Assembly (NCBI GenBank): GCA_902464015.1
Contig: CABQHM010000043.1
Location: 1 to 27,559, forward strand
Source: an uncultured Coriobacteriales bacterium
Lineage (GTDB): Bacteria; Actinomycetota; Coriobacteriia; Coriobacteriales; UMGS124
Reading direction: 5' to 3'
DNA length: 27,559 nucleotides
Within the stretch, counting starts at the first letter, position 1. The number at the start of each line of letters is the position of its first letter. Under the pieces are notes generated by a model. The model saw nothing but the letters and a program-made list of their open reading frames with translations. It did not search any database and was not told the origin of the DNA. Shown here piece after piece: positions 18,417 through 26,593 of the stretch. A program made the translations under genes and the position numbers.

Positions 18417-19127
18417 ATGCCGGTCACGACCGATCTTCTCGAGCTCCAGCAGGTTGACTTGCAGATTATGCGCGACCGTAAGGCAATTGACGAGATTCCC
18501 CAGGCAGAGCAAATCAAGGAGGTTCGCGGAAGGCTCAAGGAGCTTTCCAAGAAGACCACGAAGATTGTGGGCCTGCTCAAGGACGCCCGCATCGAGGTCG
18601 AGGACAACGACGGTCGCCGCCGCACGCTGAGCGCCCGTGTCGAGGAAGTCAAGCGCGACAGCGAGGCTTCCGATGACTTCCGTCTCACTCAGAGCTATAA
18701 GGCCGAGCTTGACCGTCTGGCCAAGCGCCTTGAGAAGATCGATTTCAACCAGAAGAAGGCCAAGGCCGAGCTTGAGCGTCTCGAGGGCCTCTATCGTCAG
18801 GCTGCCTCCATCAAGACCCAGCTCGAGGCCAAGGAGGCCGAGCTCGTCGAGGCTTTCAAGAAGAGCGCCAGTGCCCTGCGCGAGGACCTTACCCGTCTCG
18901 TCGCCCGCCGCGAGACTCTGCAGCAGGCCATTCCCGCAGACCTTCTCGAGCGCTACCGCGTCTCCTGCGCCCAGCACAACCTTGTGGGTATCTGCAAGCT
19001 CGAGGATCACGTGTGCACCGGCTGCCGCGTTGAGCTTCAGCAGTCTCAGTATGAGCAGCTCATCAAGGGCGACAGCCTTGCCGTGTGCCCGGTGTGCGGT
19101 CGAATGATGGTCGTGCACGGCGCATAA
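18417..19127 (+). CDS. Coiled-coil protein with C4-type zinc ribbon (CT398-like)
   Basis: This 236-residue protein is almost entirely coiled coil (about residues 8-175) with a C-terminal zinc ribbon: C200-x2-C203 and C224-x2-C227. The layout matches the zinc-ribbon (zf-RING_7) family, whose Chlamydia member CT398 forms a long helical hairpin and is proposed to bind secretion or transcription components. In actinobacteria the gene usually follows a Nif3-family gene, as here. The biochemical role is unknown. The start ATG 18417 is preceded by AAGAGGAA. It closes the long co-directional run, because a clear promoter follows before rny. Confidence 0.88.
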   Translation: MPVTTDLLELQQVDLQIMRDRKAIDEIPQAEQIKEVRGRLKELSKKTTKIVGLLKDARIEVEDNDGRRRTLSARVEEVKRDSEASDDFRLTQSYKAELDRLAKRLEKIDFNQKKAKAELERLEGLYRQAASIKTQLEAKEAELVEAFKKSASALREDLTRLVARRETLQQAIPADLLERYRVSCAQHNLVGICKLEDHVCTGCRVELQQSQYEQLIKGDSLAVCPVCGRMMVVHGA

Positions 19128-19171
19128 GGCCTCCTGCCTTTAGAGTGCCTGCGTAGATTCATGCCGCGAGG

Positions 19172-19201
19172 TTGACCAAAAACGCACCGAGAACGTACAA
19201 T
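19172..19201 (+). promoter_or_regulatory. Sigma-70-type promoter upstream of rny
   Basis: TTGACC at 19172-19177 and TACAAT at 19196-19201 are separated by 18 nt, close to the housekeeping consensus. Transcription would start near 19208, leaving a leader of about 175 nt before the rny start. This is the best promoter sequence seen in the window. Confidence 0.65.
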
Positions 19202-19207
19202 CGTCTA

Positions 19208-19382
19208 GCATTTGTGACTTCTCTCGTTTTAGGCGAGTTTTGGATATAGAACGGTCAAAACTTCATCTAATTCCTCAGGGTGCTCACGATGCCGGACGTC
19301 TAACGTGCGGCGTGTCAGTGTTGGCATGTGCTCGTCTTTCGTCCGTTTTGCATAACAGCTAAACGAAGCCGGGAGGTAGCAC
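19208..19382 (+). other. Long untranslated leader of rny
   Basis: This stretch of about 175 nt lies between the predicted start site and the rny ATG. It is less GC-rich than its neighbours. It contains a small hairpin (CTCG-TTTTAGG-CGAG followed by TTTT, near 19223-19242) and no convincing ORF. I could not match it to RNase P RNA, 6S RNA or a known riboswitch. Autoregulatory leaders are known for some RNase mRNAs (for example E. coli rne), so a regulatory role is possible but unproven. Confidence 0.4.
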
Positions 19383-20954
19383 ATGGACGTTATGTACGTT
19401 GTCGTTGCAATCGCTGCAGCGGTCATTGGTGCGGCTCTCGCCCTGCTTTTCGCCGCTAAGAGCGCAAGCGGCAAGCTTACTCAGGCAAAGTCCGAGGCCG
19501 ATCAGGTACTCGACGGCGCAAAAAAGCAGGCCGAGACCATCAAGAAGGAAGCAGAAATTTCCGCCAAGGAAGAGGTCTTCCGCATTAGGCAGACCGCCGA
19601 TTCCGAGATTCTCGAGAAGAAGAAGGCATCCGAGGCCGAGGCGGCCCAGCGCGCTGGCGAGATTCGCGAGCGCGAGAACCGCCTGCTTCAGCGCGAGGAG
19701 TCCCTCGACCGTCGCTCTGACTCGCTCGATAAGAAGGAGCACCAGCTCTCTAGCGAGGCTGGCCAGATTGAGAAGCGTGCCCGCGACGTCGAGGAGCTCG
19801 AGCGCAAGCACACCTCCGAGCTCGAGCGTATCAGCGGCCTCACCACCGATGAGGCTCACAAGGAGCTGCTCGATCGTGTGCGCGACGATGTGACGCGTCA
19901 GAGCGCCACCATCATCCGCGAGAGCGAGCAGCGTACGCGCATCGAGTGCGAGAGCACCGCGCGTCGCATTCTTGCCACCGCCATCCAGCGCTGCGCCTCC
20001 GACCATGTGGGTGAGGTCACGCTCACCACGGTGCACATCCCCTCTGATGACCTCAAAGGCCGCATCATCGGCCGCGAGGGTCGCAACATCCGCACTTTCG
20101 AGCAGATGACCGGCGTGAACCTCATCATCGATGACACGCCCGAGACCGTGCAGCTCTCTAGCTTCGACCCGGTCCGTCGCGAAATCGCCCGCGTCACTCT
20201 CGAGAACCTCATTGCCGACGGTCGCATTCATCCGGCGCGCATCGAGGAACTCTTCAACAAGGCCACCGATCAGGTGAACGCCAAGGTGCTCGAGGCCGGC
20301 GAGCAGGCCTGCTTCGACCTCGAGGTCAACGACATTCACCCCGAGCTCGTGAGGACCCTGGGTGCCCTGCGTTACCGCACTTCGTACGGCCAGAACGTCC
20401 TCAACCACTCCGTTGAGGTTGCCCGCATGTGCGAGATTATGGCCGACGAGCTCGGTCTCGATTCCTCGCCCTTCAAGCGCGCGGGTCTTTTGCACGACAT
20501 TGGCAAGGCCATCGACCATCGCGTCGAGGGTCCCCACGCCGTCATCGGCGCCGACCTTGCCCGCAAGTACGGCGAGGTTCCCACCATCGTGCACGCCATT
20601 GAGGCTCACCACAACGACGTTGACCCCTCGAGCGTGCTCGATGTGCTCGTTCAGGCCGCCGACGCTTGCTCTGCCGCCCGTCCTGGTGCCCGTCGCGAGT
20701 CTGCTGAGACCTACATCAAGCGCCTTGAGAAGCTTGAGGAGATTTCGAATTCGCATCCCGGTGTCGAGCGCACCTATGCCATGCAGGCCGGTCGCGAGAT
20801 TCGCGTTATGGTCAAGCCCGAGGAAATTTCCGACGCTGCCGCCGTCGTTCTCGCGCACGACATCGCGACCGAGATCGAGAACCAGATGGAGTACCCCGGC
20901 CAGGTAAAGGTCGTGGTCATTCGCGAAAGCAGGGCTTGCGACATTGCCAAGTAA
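19383..20954 (+). CDS. rny: Ribonuclease Y
   Basis: RNase Y is the membrane-tethered endoribonuclease that starts mRNA decay in many Gram-positive bacteria. The 523-residue protein has one N-terminal membrane helix (about 4-24) and a long charged coiled coil (about 30-200). A KH domain with GRIIGREGRNIR begins at residue 226. The HD domain has HSVEVA and the metal-binding HD pair H371-D372 in LLHDIGKA. Order and length match the family. The start ATG 19383 is preceded by GGGAGG. It leads a cluster that continues with a GHKL ATPase, miaB, miaA and hflX. Confidence 0.96.
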   Translation: MDVMYVVVAIAAAVIGAALALLFAAKSASGKLTQAKSEADQVLDGAKKQAETIKKEAEISAKEEVFRIRQTADSEILEKKKASEAEAAQRAGEIRERENRLLQREESLDRRSDSLDKKEHQLSSEAGQIEKRARDVEELERKHTSELERISGLTTDEAHKELLDRVRDDVTRQSATIIRESEQRTRIECESTARRILATAIQRCASDHVGEVTLTTVHIPSDDLKGRIIGREGRNIRTFEQMTGVNLIIDDTPETVQLSSFDPVRREIARVTLENLIADGRIHPARIEELFNKATDQVNAKVLEAGEQACFDLEVNDIHPELVRTLGALRYRTSYGQNVLNHSVEVARMCEIMADELGLDSSPFKRAGLLHDIGKAIDHRVEGPHAVIGADLARKYGEVPTIVHAIEAHHNDVDPSSVLDVLVQAADACSAARPGARRESAETYIKRLEKLEEISNSHPGVERTYAMQAGREIRVMVKPEEISDAAAVVLAHDIATEIENQMEYPGQVKVVVIRESRACDIAK

Positions 20955-22047
20955 TGAAGCCAGCCGCTCCGACGGTCTGACCTCATTTATCGAAAACGTG
21001 TTAGGTGACGAATCCCTGCGCATCGAGGAACGTCTCGGCGCAGGGTTCGTTCGTTTAAAGGTATCTGAGGCCGAGCGTCGCCAGGCAAAACAAGACATCC
21101 AGTACGTCGAGGACGCCGTCTGCGAAATGGTGCGCAACTCTCGCGACGCCCATGCCCAGCATGTGTTTGTGGCCAGCACCCGCGACGGTGCCCGCCGCAA
21201 CCTCATTGTCATCGACGATGGCGACGGCGTGCCTTCCTCCATTGCCGAGAAGGTCTTCGACCCGCGCGTCACAAGCAAGCTTGAGTCCATGCACATGGAC
21301 CGCTGGGGTGTGCACGGCAGGGGCATGGCACTCTATTCCATCCGCCAAAACTCCCTTGAGAGTCGCATTGTCTGCTCCGAGAAGGGCAAAGGCTGCGTCA
21401 TCAGCGTCGCCTTCGACACTACGGTCGTTCCTGAGCGCGCCGACCAGTCCACGCTGCCCACGCTTGTCGAGCAGCCCGAGGCGCCTGTCGCGCCAGATGC
21501 CACAGTCGACAAGACGCGCGGGCCTCATAACATCCTGCGCACTGTTGCCGACATCGCGCTTGACTGCCCCACATCCCAACGCTTTTTTGTGGGCAGCCCT
21601 GCTGAGGTTTTGGCCACGCTTGTTGCGCAAGGGCGCAAATACGTCGCCGCTCACCCTACAGTTGAGCGTGAGGGATGTGCCTTCTGGCTTCTACCGACAT
21701 TTGCAGCCACGCCTCTCGAGCTGCAGCAGGCGGCCGAGACACTGGGTATCACCGTTTCCCAGCGCAGCTGCTATCGCATTCTCAATTTCGAGGTCAATCC
21801 CCTGAACGAGATTCGTCGTTTGCTTGCTGGTGAGGGCGCGCCCCAAAAGCCCGGTCAGGTCGACCTTCTTCAAGACCGCCGCAAGCTTAAAATCTCGCGT
21901 GATGACACCGAGGAGTTCGCCTCCCTCATGGCACGCGATTTTGAGATGCTAGCCGAGCGCTACTACCTCGACTTGGCGGGAGACGTCAAAGTACGCGTTG
22001 CGCAGGACAAGGTGGTCGTGACCTTTCCGATTTCCAAACAGCTCTAA
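20944..22047 (+). CDS. GHKL ATPase-domain protein, MutL-like N-terminus, unknown function
   Basis: The 367-residue protein starts at TTG 20944, overlapping rny by 11 nt; GTG 20998 is an alternative, and neither has a good ribosome site. A GHKL (Bergerat-fold) ATP-binding domain fills the first 160 residues. The N box is EMVRNSRDA (61-69) with E61 and N65, the G1 box IDDGDGVP (90-97), then VTSKL (109-113) and the glycine-rich lid GVHGRGMALYSI (122-133). These resemble MutL (ELVENSLDA, DNGxGI, TSKI, FRGEAL) more than histidine kinases, and no dimerisation/His-phosphotransfer domain is present. The remaining 200 residues match nothing I recognise, and MutL's DQHAxxE endonuclease motif is absent. 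The ATPase fold is secure; the role is unknown. Confidence 0.8.
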   Translation: MPSNEASRSDGLTSFIENVLGDESLRIEERLGAGFVRLKVSEAERRQAKQDIQYVEDAVCEMVRNSRDAHAQHVFVASTRDGARRNLIVIDDGDGVPSSIAEKVFDPRVTSKLESMHMDRWGVHGRGMALYSIRQNSLESRIVCSEKGKGCVISVAFDTTVVPERADQSTLPTLVEQPEAPVAPDATVDKTRGPHNILRTVADIALDCPTSQRFFVGSPAEVLATLVAQGRKYVAAHPTVEREGCAFWLLPTFAATPLELQQAAETLGITVSQRSCYRILNFEVNPLNEIRRLLAGEGAPQKPGQVDLLQDRRKLKISRDDTEEFASLMARDFEMLAERYYLDLAGDVKVRVAQDKVVVTFPISKQL

Positions 22048-22112
22048 CTGACCCATAGGCTACAATCGACCCGCCCGTTTTGAGCCTCATCTTTTACCGT
22101 ACAGGAGCCCCC

Positions 22113-23519
22113 ATGCCCTTCTCCTCTCACCCCGAAGAAGCAATGATCGCCAACTCCATGCAGCCCTTGAGTGGCAGCACCTATCTCGTCCGTGCCTTTG
22201 GCTGCCAGATGAACTTCCATGACGCCGAGCGCGTGCGCGGCATGCTGGAGACGGCTGGCTCGCTTGAGGTCTCTGAAATCGAGGAGGCCGACATCGTCGT
22301 CTTCCTTACTTGCTGCGTGCGCGAGGCTGCCGACACGAGGTTGTACGGCCAGGTGCAATCAATGCGCAACATTCCCCCGCGTGAGGGAAGCGAGCGTCGC
22401 ATCGTGGCTGTGGGCGGCTGCATTGGTCAGCGCGACGGCGACAAGCTCTTCGACATCCTGGGCAACGTCGACATCGTCTTTGGCACCCATACCATCCACC
22501 GTCTTCCCGACCTGCTTTCGGCTGCTCTTGCCGGCGAGGGCCATTGCATCGCCATCGCTGAGACCGACGAGGACGGCGTGTGCGCCAGCGACCTGCCTTC
22601 CAAGCGCGACGACGCCTTCCATGCCTGGGTGCCCATCACCTATGGCTGCAACAACTTCTGCACCTACTGCATCGTGCCCTACGTGCGCGGTCGCGAGCGT
22701 AGCCGTGTTTTCGAGGATGTCCTCGAAGAAGTGCATCGCCTGGTAGGGGAGGGTGTCAAGGAGATCACCCTGCTCGGTCAGAACGTGAACTCCTATGGTC
22801 GCGACCTGTACGGCGCCCCTCGTTTCGCCGAGCTTCTGCGCGAGGTGGGCAACAGCGGCATCGAGCGCCTGCGTTTTGCCACGAGCCATCCCAAGGACCT
22901 TTCCGACGAGACTATTGCTGCTATGGCCGAGGTCAAGTCTGTGATGCCCGCGCTCCATCTTCCTGCGCAGTCCGGCTCTTCCCACATCCTCAAGATGATG
23001 AATCGCACCTACGATCGCGAAGCGTACTTGCAGCTCGTTGACAAGATCAAGGCCGCCGTTCCTGGCATCGCCCTCTCCACCGACCTCATTGTCGGCTTTC
23101 CCGGTGAGACCGAGGAGGACTTCCTGCAGACCATGTCCCTTGTCGAGCAGGTGGGCTACTCCCAGACCTTCACGTTCATCTACTCCAAGCGCGCTGGTAC
23201 GCCTGCGGCCGAGATGGTGGACGACACGCCGCGCGAGGTCATCCAGGACCGCTTCGACCGTCTTGTGAACGTCGTGCAGGACTGCGCATACAAGGCCAAC
23301 CAGGCCGAGCTCGACCAGGTCGTGCCGGTTCTGGTCGAAGGTGTCTCCAAGCGCGACGAGTCGATGCTGTCCGGTCGCAGCCCCAAGAACCAGACCGTGC
23401 ACGCCCCCATCCCTGCCGGCAAGACCATCGACGATTACATCGGCACGATTGTCGACGTGCATGTGGACGAGGCCCGCACCTGGTACCTGCGCGGCCAGCT
23501 TGTGGGCGAGACGCTCTAG
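22113..23519 (+). CDS. miaB: tRNA-2-methylthio-N6-dimethylallyladenosine synthase
   Basis: MiaB is the radical-SAM methylthiotransferase that converts i6A37 to ms2i6A37 in tRNAs reading UNN codons. From ATG 22113 (AGGAG five nt upstream) it has 468 residues. The UPF0004 domain carries auxiliary-cluster cysteines C31 (FGCQMN), C67 (TCCVRE) and C103 (GGCIGQ). The radical-SAM motif is C179-x3-C183-x2-C186, followed by IVPYVRGRERSR, which separates MiaB from MtaB/RimO. A C-terminal TRAM domain (about 400-468) completes it. Its substrate is made by miaA, immediately downstream. Confidence 0.96.
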   Translation: MPFSSHPEEAMIANSMQPLSGSTYLVRAFGCQMNFHDAERVRGMLETAGSLEVSEIEEADIVVFLTCCVREAADTRLYGQVQSMRNIPPREGSERRIVAVGGCIGQRDGDKLFDILGNVDIVFGTHTIHRLPDLLSAALAGEGHCIAIAETDEDGVCASDLPSKRDDAFHAWVPITYGCNNFCTYCIVPYVRGRERSRVFEDVLEEVHRLVGEGVKEITLLGQNVNSYGRDLYGAPRFAELLREVGNSGIERLRFATSHPKDLSDETIAAMAEVKSVMPALHLPAQSGSSHILKMMNRTYDREAYLQLVDKIKAAVPGIALSTDLIVGFPGETEEDFLQTMSLVEQVGYSQTFTFIYSKRAGTPAAEMVDDTPREVIQDRFDRLVNVVQDCAYKANQAELDQVVPVLVEGVSKRDESMLSGRSPKNQTVHAPIPAGKTIDDYIGTIVDVHVDEARTWYLRGQLVGETL

Positions 23520-23537
23520 GATGAAAGTTTGCGTATC

Positions 23538-24485
23538 ATGAGCGCCTATCAGGTCATATCGGTCGTCGGTCCCACGGCAAGCGGAAAGTCCTCGCTTGCC
23601 GATGCCCTGTGTCTGCGCTTGGGCGGCGAGGTTGTTTCCGCCGACTCCATGCAGGTCTATCGCGGGATGGACATCGGCACGGCAAAGACGCCCGTTTTTG
23701 AGCGTCGCGTGCCGTTGCACTGCATCGACCTTGTGGATATCGGGCAGCCTTACTCGGCGGCTGTCTTCGCGCAAGACTCCCATGTCTGCATCGACGGGCT
23801 CCTCGCGCGTGACGTGCTGCCCGTTGTTTGCGGCGGCACCGGTCTGTACGTGCGTGCTGCACTTGAGGACATGGGCTTTCCCGAGGGCGAGCAGGTGGAA
23901 AACCCTGTGCGCGAGCGCTATGAGACTCTTGCTGCGCAGATAGGAAACGACGCGTTCCACGAGTTGCTGCAGTCCAAGGACCCGTGCAGCGCCGCGCTCA
24001 TCCATCCGAATAACGTGCGCCGCGTTGTGCGCGCATTTGAGCTGCTTGAGCAGGGGAGCTCGTATGCCCAGGAGCACGCTACCCTTCACGAGCGCGTCGA
24101 CCGCTATCTCACGCTTCATGTGGGCCTCACGATGCCTCGTGAGATGCTCTACGAGCGTATCAACCGTCGCGTGGACAAGATGATGGAGCTCGGCCTTGTC
24201 GATGAGGTACGCGGCCTTATGGACGCCGGTCTTGCCGACACGCTCACCTCGAATCAAGCTATCGGGTACAAGGAGATCATTGCAGCTCTTCGCGGCGAGA
24301 CCTCCATGGAAGAGGCCGTCGAGGACATCAAGCGCTCTTCGCGCCGTTATGCCAAGCGTCAATATACGTGGTTTAACGCAGACAAGCGCATACACTGGTT
24401 CGATGTGAGCCAGATGGGGGAGGATGAACTCGTAGACCGCGTTGTCGGCCTTTTCAGCGAACCTGGTGTCCAGCAGGCTCTGTAA
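23538..24485 (+). CDS. miaA: tRNA dimethylallyltransferase
   Basis: MiaA transfers the dimethylallyl group from DMAPP to A37 of tRNA, using the product of the IspH pathway encoded upstream. From ATG 23538 it has 315 residues. The P-loop is GPTASGKSS (11-19), followed by SADSMQVYRGMDIGTAK, the catalytic aspartate region typical of the family. CGGTGLYVRA and the C-terminal SSRRYAKRQYTWF block are also conserved. A TTG at 23529 has better spacing from AGGATGA (about 23518-23524) and would add three residues. The gap to miaB is under 20 nt, so they are probably co-transcribed. Confidence 0.95.
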   Translation: MSAYQVISVVGPTASGKSSLADALCLRLGGEVVSADSMQVYRGMDIGTAKTPVFERRVPLHCIDLVDIGQPYSAAVFAQDSHVCIDGLLARDVLPVVCGGTGLYVRAALEDMGFPEGEQVENPVRERYETLAAQIGNDAFHELLQSKDPCSAALIHPNNVRRVVRAFELLEQGSSYAQEHATLHERVDRYLTLHVGLTMPREMLYERINRRVDKMMELGLVDEVRGLMDAGLADTLTSNQAIGYKEIIAALRGETSMEEAVEDIKRSSRRYAKRQYTWFNADKRIHWFDVSQMGEDELVDRVVGLFSEPGVQQAL

Positions 24486-24497
24486 GGAGTGATTGCT

Positions 24498-25799
24498 ATG
24501 CCATATAACGGACCCTTTGACACGGCGCGTGCGCAGGAGCGCTGCATTCTCGTGGGTATCGATACCCCTCAGTCTGCCTGGGACCTCGAGGCTTCGCTTG
24601 AGGAACTCTCGCATCTGGCCGAGACGGCGGGCGCCCAGACGGTGGGGGAGCTGACCCAAAAGCTCGACCATCCGTATGCAAAGACCTACCTTGGCTCAGG
24701 CAAGGTGCTTGAGCTGCGCGACCTCGCACAGAGCTGCAATGCCGACGTCATCATCTTCGACGCCGAGCTGTCACCTTCTCAGCAGGCAAACATCGAGCGT
24801 ATCCTGGGAATGAAGTACAAGGTCATTGACCGTACGGCGCTCATCCTCGACATCTTCGGCCTGCATGCCAAGACCCATGAGGGCAAGCTGCAGGTGCAGA
24901 TGGCTCAGCTGCAGTATCTTTACCCGCGTCTTCGTGGTATGTGGGCCCACCTTGCCAAGGACAGGACGCGCGGCGGCATCGGTTCGCGCTTTGGCCAGGG
25001 CGAAAGCCAACTCGAGGTTGACCGTCGTCTTATTCGCGACCGCATCTCCGTGCTGCGTCGTGAGCTGGCCAACATCGCCTCCAACCGCGACGTGCAACGC
25101 AAAGAGCGCACCTCTTCCGATGTCTTCCGCGTTGCCTTGGCGGGTTACACCAACGCCGGCAAGTCGACGCTGCTCAACCGCTTGACTGACGCCGGCGTGT
25201 ATGTGCAAGACCAGCTCTTCGCCACGCTTGACCCCACGACGAGGGTTTTTGAGCTGCCAGGCGGCAAGACGACCACCATTACCGACACGGTTGGCTTTGT
25301 ACGCAAGCTGCCGCACACCCTTGTGGAGTCGTTTAAGTCGACGCTCGCCGAGGTTGCCGATGCCCATCTCATCCTGCATGTGGTGGACGGCAATGACCCG
25401 CATCTTGTTGAGCAACTTGCGGCCGTTGAAGAGGTTCTCAAGCAGATCAAGGCCGACGGTATCGACCGTCTGCTGGTCTTCAACAAGTGCGACCTGCTTG
25501 AGCCTGAGCGTGCCGCTGAACTTCGTGAAAGCTATCCTGAGGCCATCTTTGTCTCAGCGGTTACAGGCGAGGGGATTGAGGACCTCGTTGCCAACCTTGC
25601 CAAGCAAGCCGCCTTGCGCGACGAGCACCTGAAGGTCCTCATTCCGTACGGCCAAGGCTCGCTGCTGTCTGATTGCCACAAGTACGGCCATATTTTGCAC
25701 GAGGAGTATGTGCCCGAAGGTACCCTGCTCGAGGTTGTGCTGCCTGTAAGCGTCGCCAACCGGGCTCGCGCTTTTGCGGTGGACGAGGCTGTGGAGTAG
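24498..25799 (+). CDS. hflX: Ribosome-associated GTPase HflX
   Basis: HflX is a GTPase that binds 50S subunits and splits stalled or stressed ribosomes. From ATG 24498, with AAGGAG upstream, it has 433 residues. The N-terminal HflX domain is followed by a helical linker with the family block YLYPRLRGMWAHL and the Gly-rich GGIGSRFGQGESQLEVDRR. The G domain has GYTNAGKST (216-224), ATLDPTTR, DTVGFVRKLPH and NKCD. Its neighbours miaA and lexA match the common miaA-hfq-hflX-lexA neighbourhood, although no hfq gene is present. It converges with lexA, with only 9 nt between the stops. Confidence 0.95.
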   Translation: MPYNGPFDTARAQERCILVGIDTPQSAWDLEASLEELSHLAETAGAQTVGELTQKLDHPYAKTYLGSGKVLELRDLAQSCNADVIIFDAELSPSQQANIERILGMKYKVIDRTALILDIFGLHAKTHEGKLQVQMAQLQYLYPRLRGMWAHLAKDRTRGGIGSRFGQGESQLEVDRRLIRDRISVLRRELANIASNRDVQRKERTSSDVFRVALAGYTNAGKSTLLNRLTDAGVYVQDQLFATLDPTTRVFELPGGKTTTITDTVGFVRKLPHTLVESFKSTLAEVADAHLILHVVDGNDPHLVEQLAAVEEVLKQIKADGIDRLLVFNKCDLLEPERAAELRESYPEAIFVSAVTGEGIEDLVANLAKQAALRDEHLKVLIPYGQGSLLSDCHKYGHILHEEYVPEGTLLEVVLPVSVANRARAFAVDEAVE

Positions 25800-25808
25800 G
25801 ACTGCGCC

Positions 25809-26459
25809 TTACATGGTGCGGATGAGGGCCACCACGCGACCGAGGATGCGCGGGTTTCGAGTGTAAATGGGCTGCATCGTGGGGTTTTCGGGCTGCAGAC
25901 GCACGGTGTCGCGCTCGCGATAAAAGGTCTTGACGGTGGCCTCGTCTTCGAGCTGCGCGACAACAATCTCGCCACTTACGGCATCAGGCTGCTGTTTGAC
26001 CACGACGTAGTCGCCGTTGAATATGCCGGCACCGATCATCGAGTCGCCTTTGACCTTGAGGATAAATGACGCTTCGTCGCCCACAAGACAGCGGGGGAGC
26101 GTCATGTACTCCTCCACGTTGCTCACGGCAAGAATCGGCTCCCCTGCGGCTACGCGCCCCAGCAGGGGCAGCCTCACCATGTTGGCGTCGCTTGCAGGCG
26201 TTTCCGCTTCCTTGGCGTCGTCGAATGTCTCGGTATCTTGGGTGTGAACGACCTCCAGCGCCCGGGACTTCGACAGGTTGCGCTTGATATAGCCTCGGTC
26301 CTCCAAAACCTGCAGGTGCACATGCACGGTGGACGGGCTTCGCAAGCCCACGGCATCGGCAATTTCGCGCACGCTTGGTGGATAGCCCTTGGATGCCACT
26401 TCTGAGCATATGAAATCGTAAATCTGTTGCTGTCGCTTGCTAAGTCGCTGAACCTGCAC
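25809..26459 (-). CDS. lexA: LexA repressor
   Basis: LexA represses SOS genes and cuts itself when RecA filaments form. From the GTG at 26459, preceded by TGGAGGA, it has 216 residues. An N-terminal winged helix-turn-helix spans about 1-65 (RQQQIYDFI, PPSVREIADAVGL, STVHVHLQVLEDRGYI). An acidic linker follows, then the S24 peptidase domain. The cleavage site is A105-G106 in VAAGEP, and the catalytic dyad S140 (GDSM) and K177. The upstream ATGs (26483, 26501, 26516) would place the LexA operators inside the gene and are less likely. It is the only leftward gene here and is divergent from the LysM gene. Confidence 0.96.
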   Translation of the reverse strand: MQVQRLSKRQQQIYDFICSEVASKGYPPSVREIADAVGLRSPSTVHVHLQVLEDRGYIKRNLSKSRALEVVHTQDTETFDDAKEAETPASDANMVRLPLLGRVAAGEPILAVSNVEEYMTLPRCLVGDEASFILKVKGDSMIGAGIFNGDYVVVKQQPDAVSGEIVVAQLEDEATVKTFYRERDTVRLQPENPTMQPIYTRNPRILGRVVALIRTM

Positions 26460-26476
26460 TGTGTGTTCCTCCAAAT

Positions 26477-26490
26477 CGAACATGTGTTTG
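26477..26490. promoter_or_regulatory. LexA box 1 (lexA proximal)
   Basis: CGAACATGTGTTTG fits the Gram-positive LexA/DinR consensus CGAACRNRYGTTYG at every position. It lies just downstream of the predicted lexA -10 and covers the expected lexA start site, so it should mediate autorepression. Confidence 0.85.
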
Positions 26491-26496
26491 ATTTGC

Positions 26497-26526
26497 ACCA
26501 TAACACGAACATCCATTCGATTTCAA
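26497..26526 (-). promoter_or_regulatory. lexA promoter
   Basis: On the minus strand, TTGAAA (26526-26521) and TATGGT (26502-26497) are 18 nt apart, with a TG just upstream of the -10. The start would lie near 26490. LexA box 2 fills the spacer and box 1 covers the start region. Confidence 0.65.
26506..26519. promoter_or_regulatory. LexA box 2 (between lexA -35 and -10)
   Basis: CGAACATCCATTCG keeps the outer half-sites but deviates from the consensus at two inner positions. It lies entirely within the spacer of the predicted lexA promoter and upstream of the divergent LysM gene. It is probably a weaker, cooperative operator. Confidence 0.6.
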
Positions 26527-26530
26527 GGCT

Positions 26531-26560
26531 TTCAATTTCTGTCCCCACGGTCTGGATAAT
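26531..26560 (+). promoter_or_regulatory. Candidate promoter of the LysM gene
   Basis: GATAAT at 26555-26560 is a good -10; the -35 (TTCAAT, 26531-26536, 18-nt spacer) is weak. The start near 26567 leaves a short leader with AAAGAGG before ATG 26594. The LexA boxes lie upstream of this promoter, so repression would need looping or spread. Confidence 0.4.
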
Positions 26561-26593
26561 GCCCCACATCGACCGCGAGGAAAGAGGTATGCC

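Noticed and set aside
19128..19382. RNase P RNA or another known structured RNA in the gap before rny
   Set aside because: The gap is too short for RNase P RNA, and its conserved sequence elements are not visible; 6S RNA or riboswitch motifs were not seen either.
19229..19474. 81-residue minus-strand ORF overlapping the rny leader and start
   Set aside because: It lacks a ribosome site, overlaps the conserved rny N-terminus and has no recognisable domain.
26460..26516. Longer lexA starting at ATG 26516
   Set aside because: It would put the lexA promoter and LexA boxes inside the coding region. GTG 26459 has TGGAGGA at proper spacing and gives the usual LexA N-terminus.
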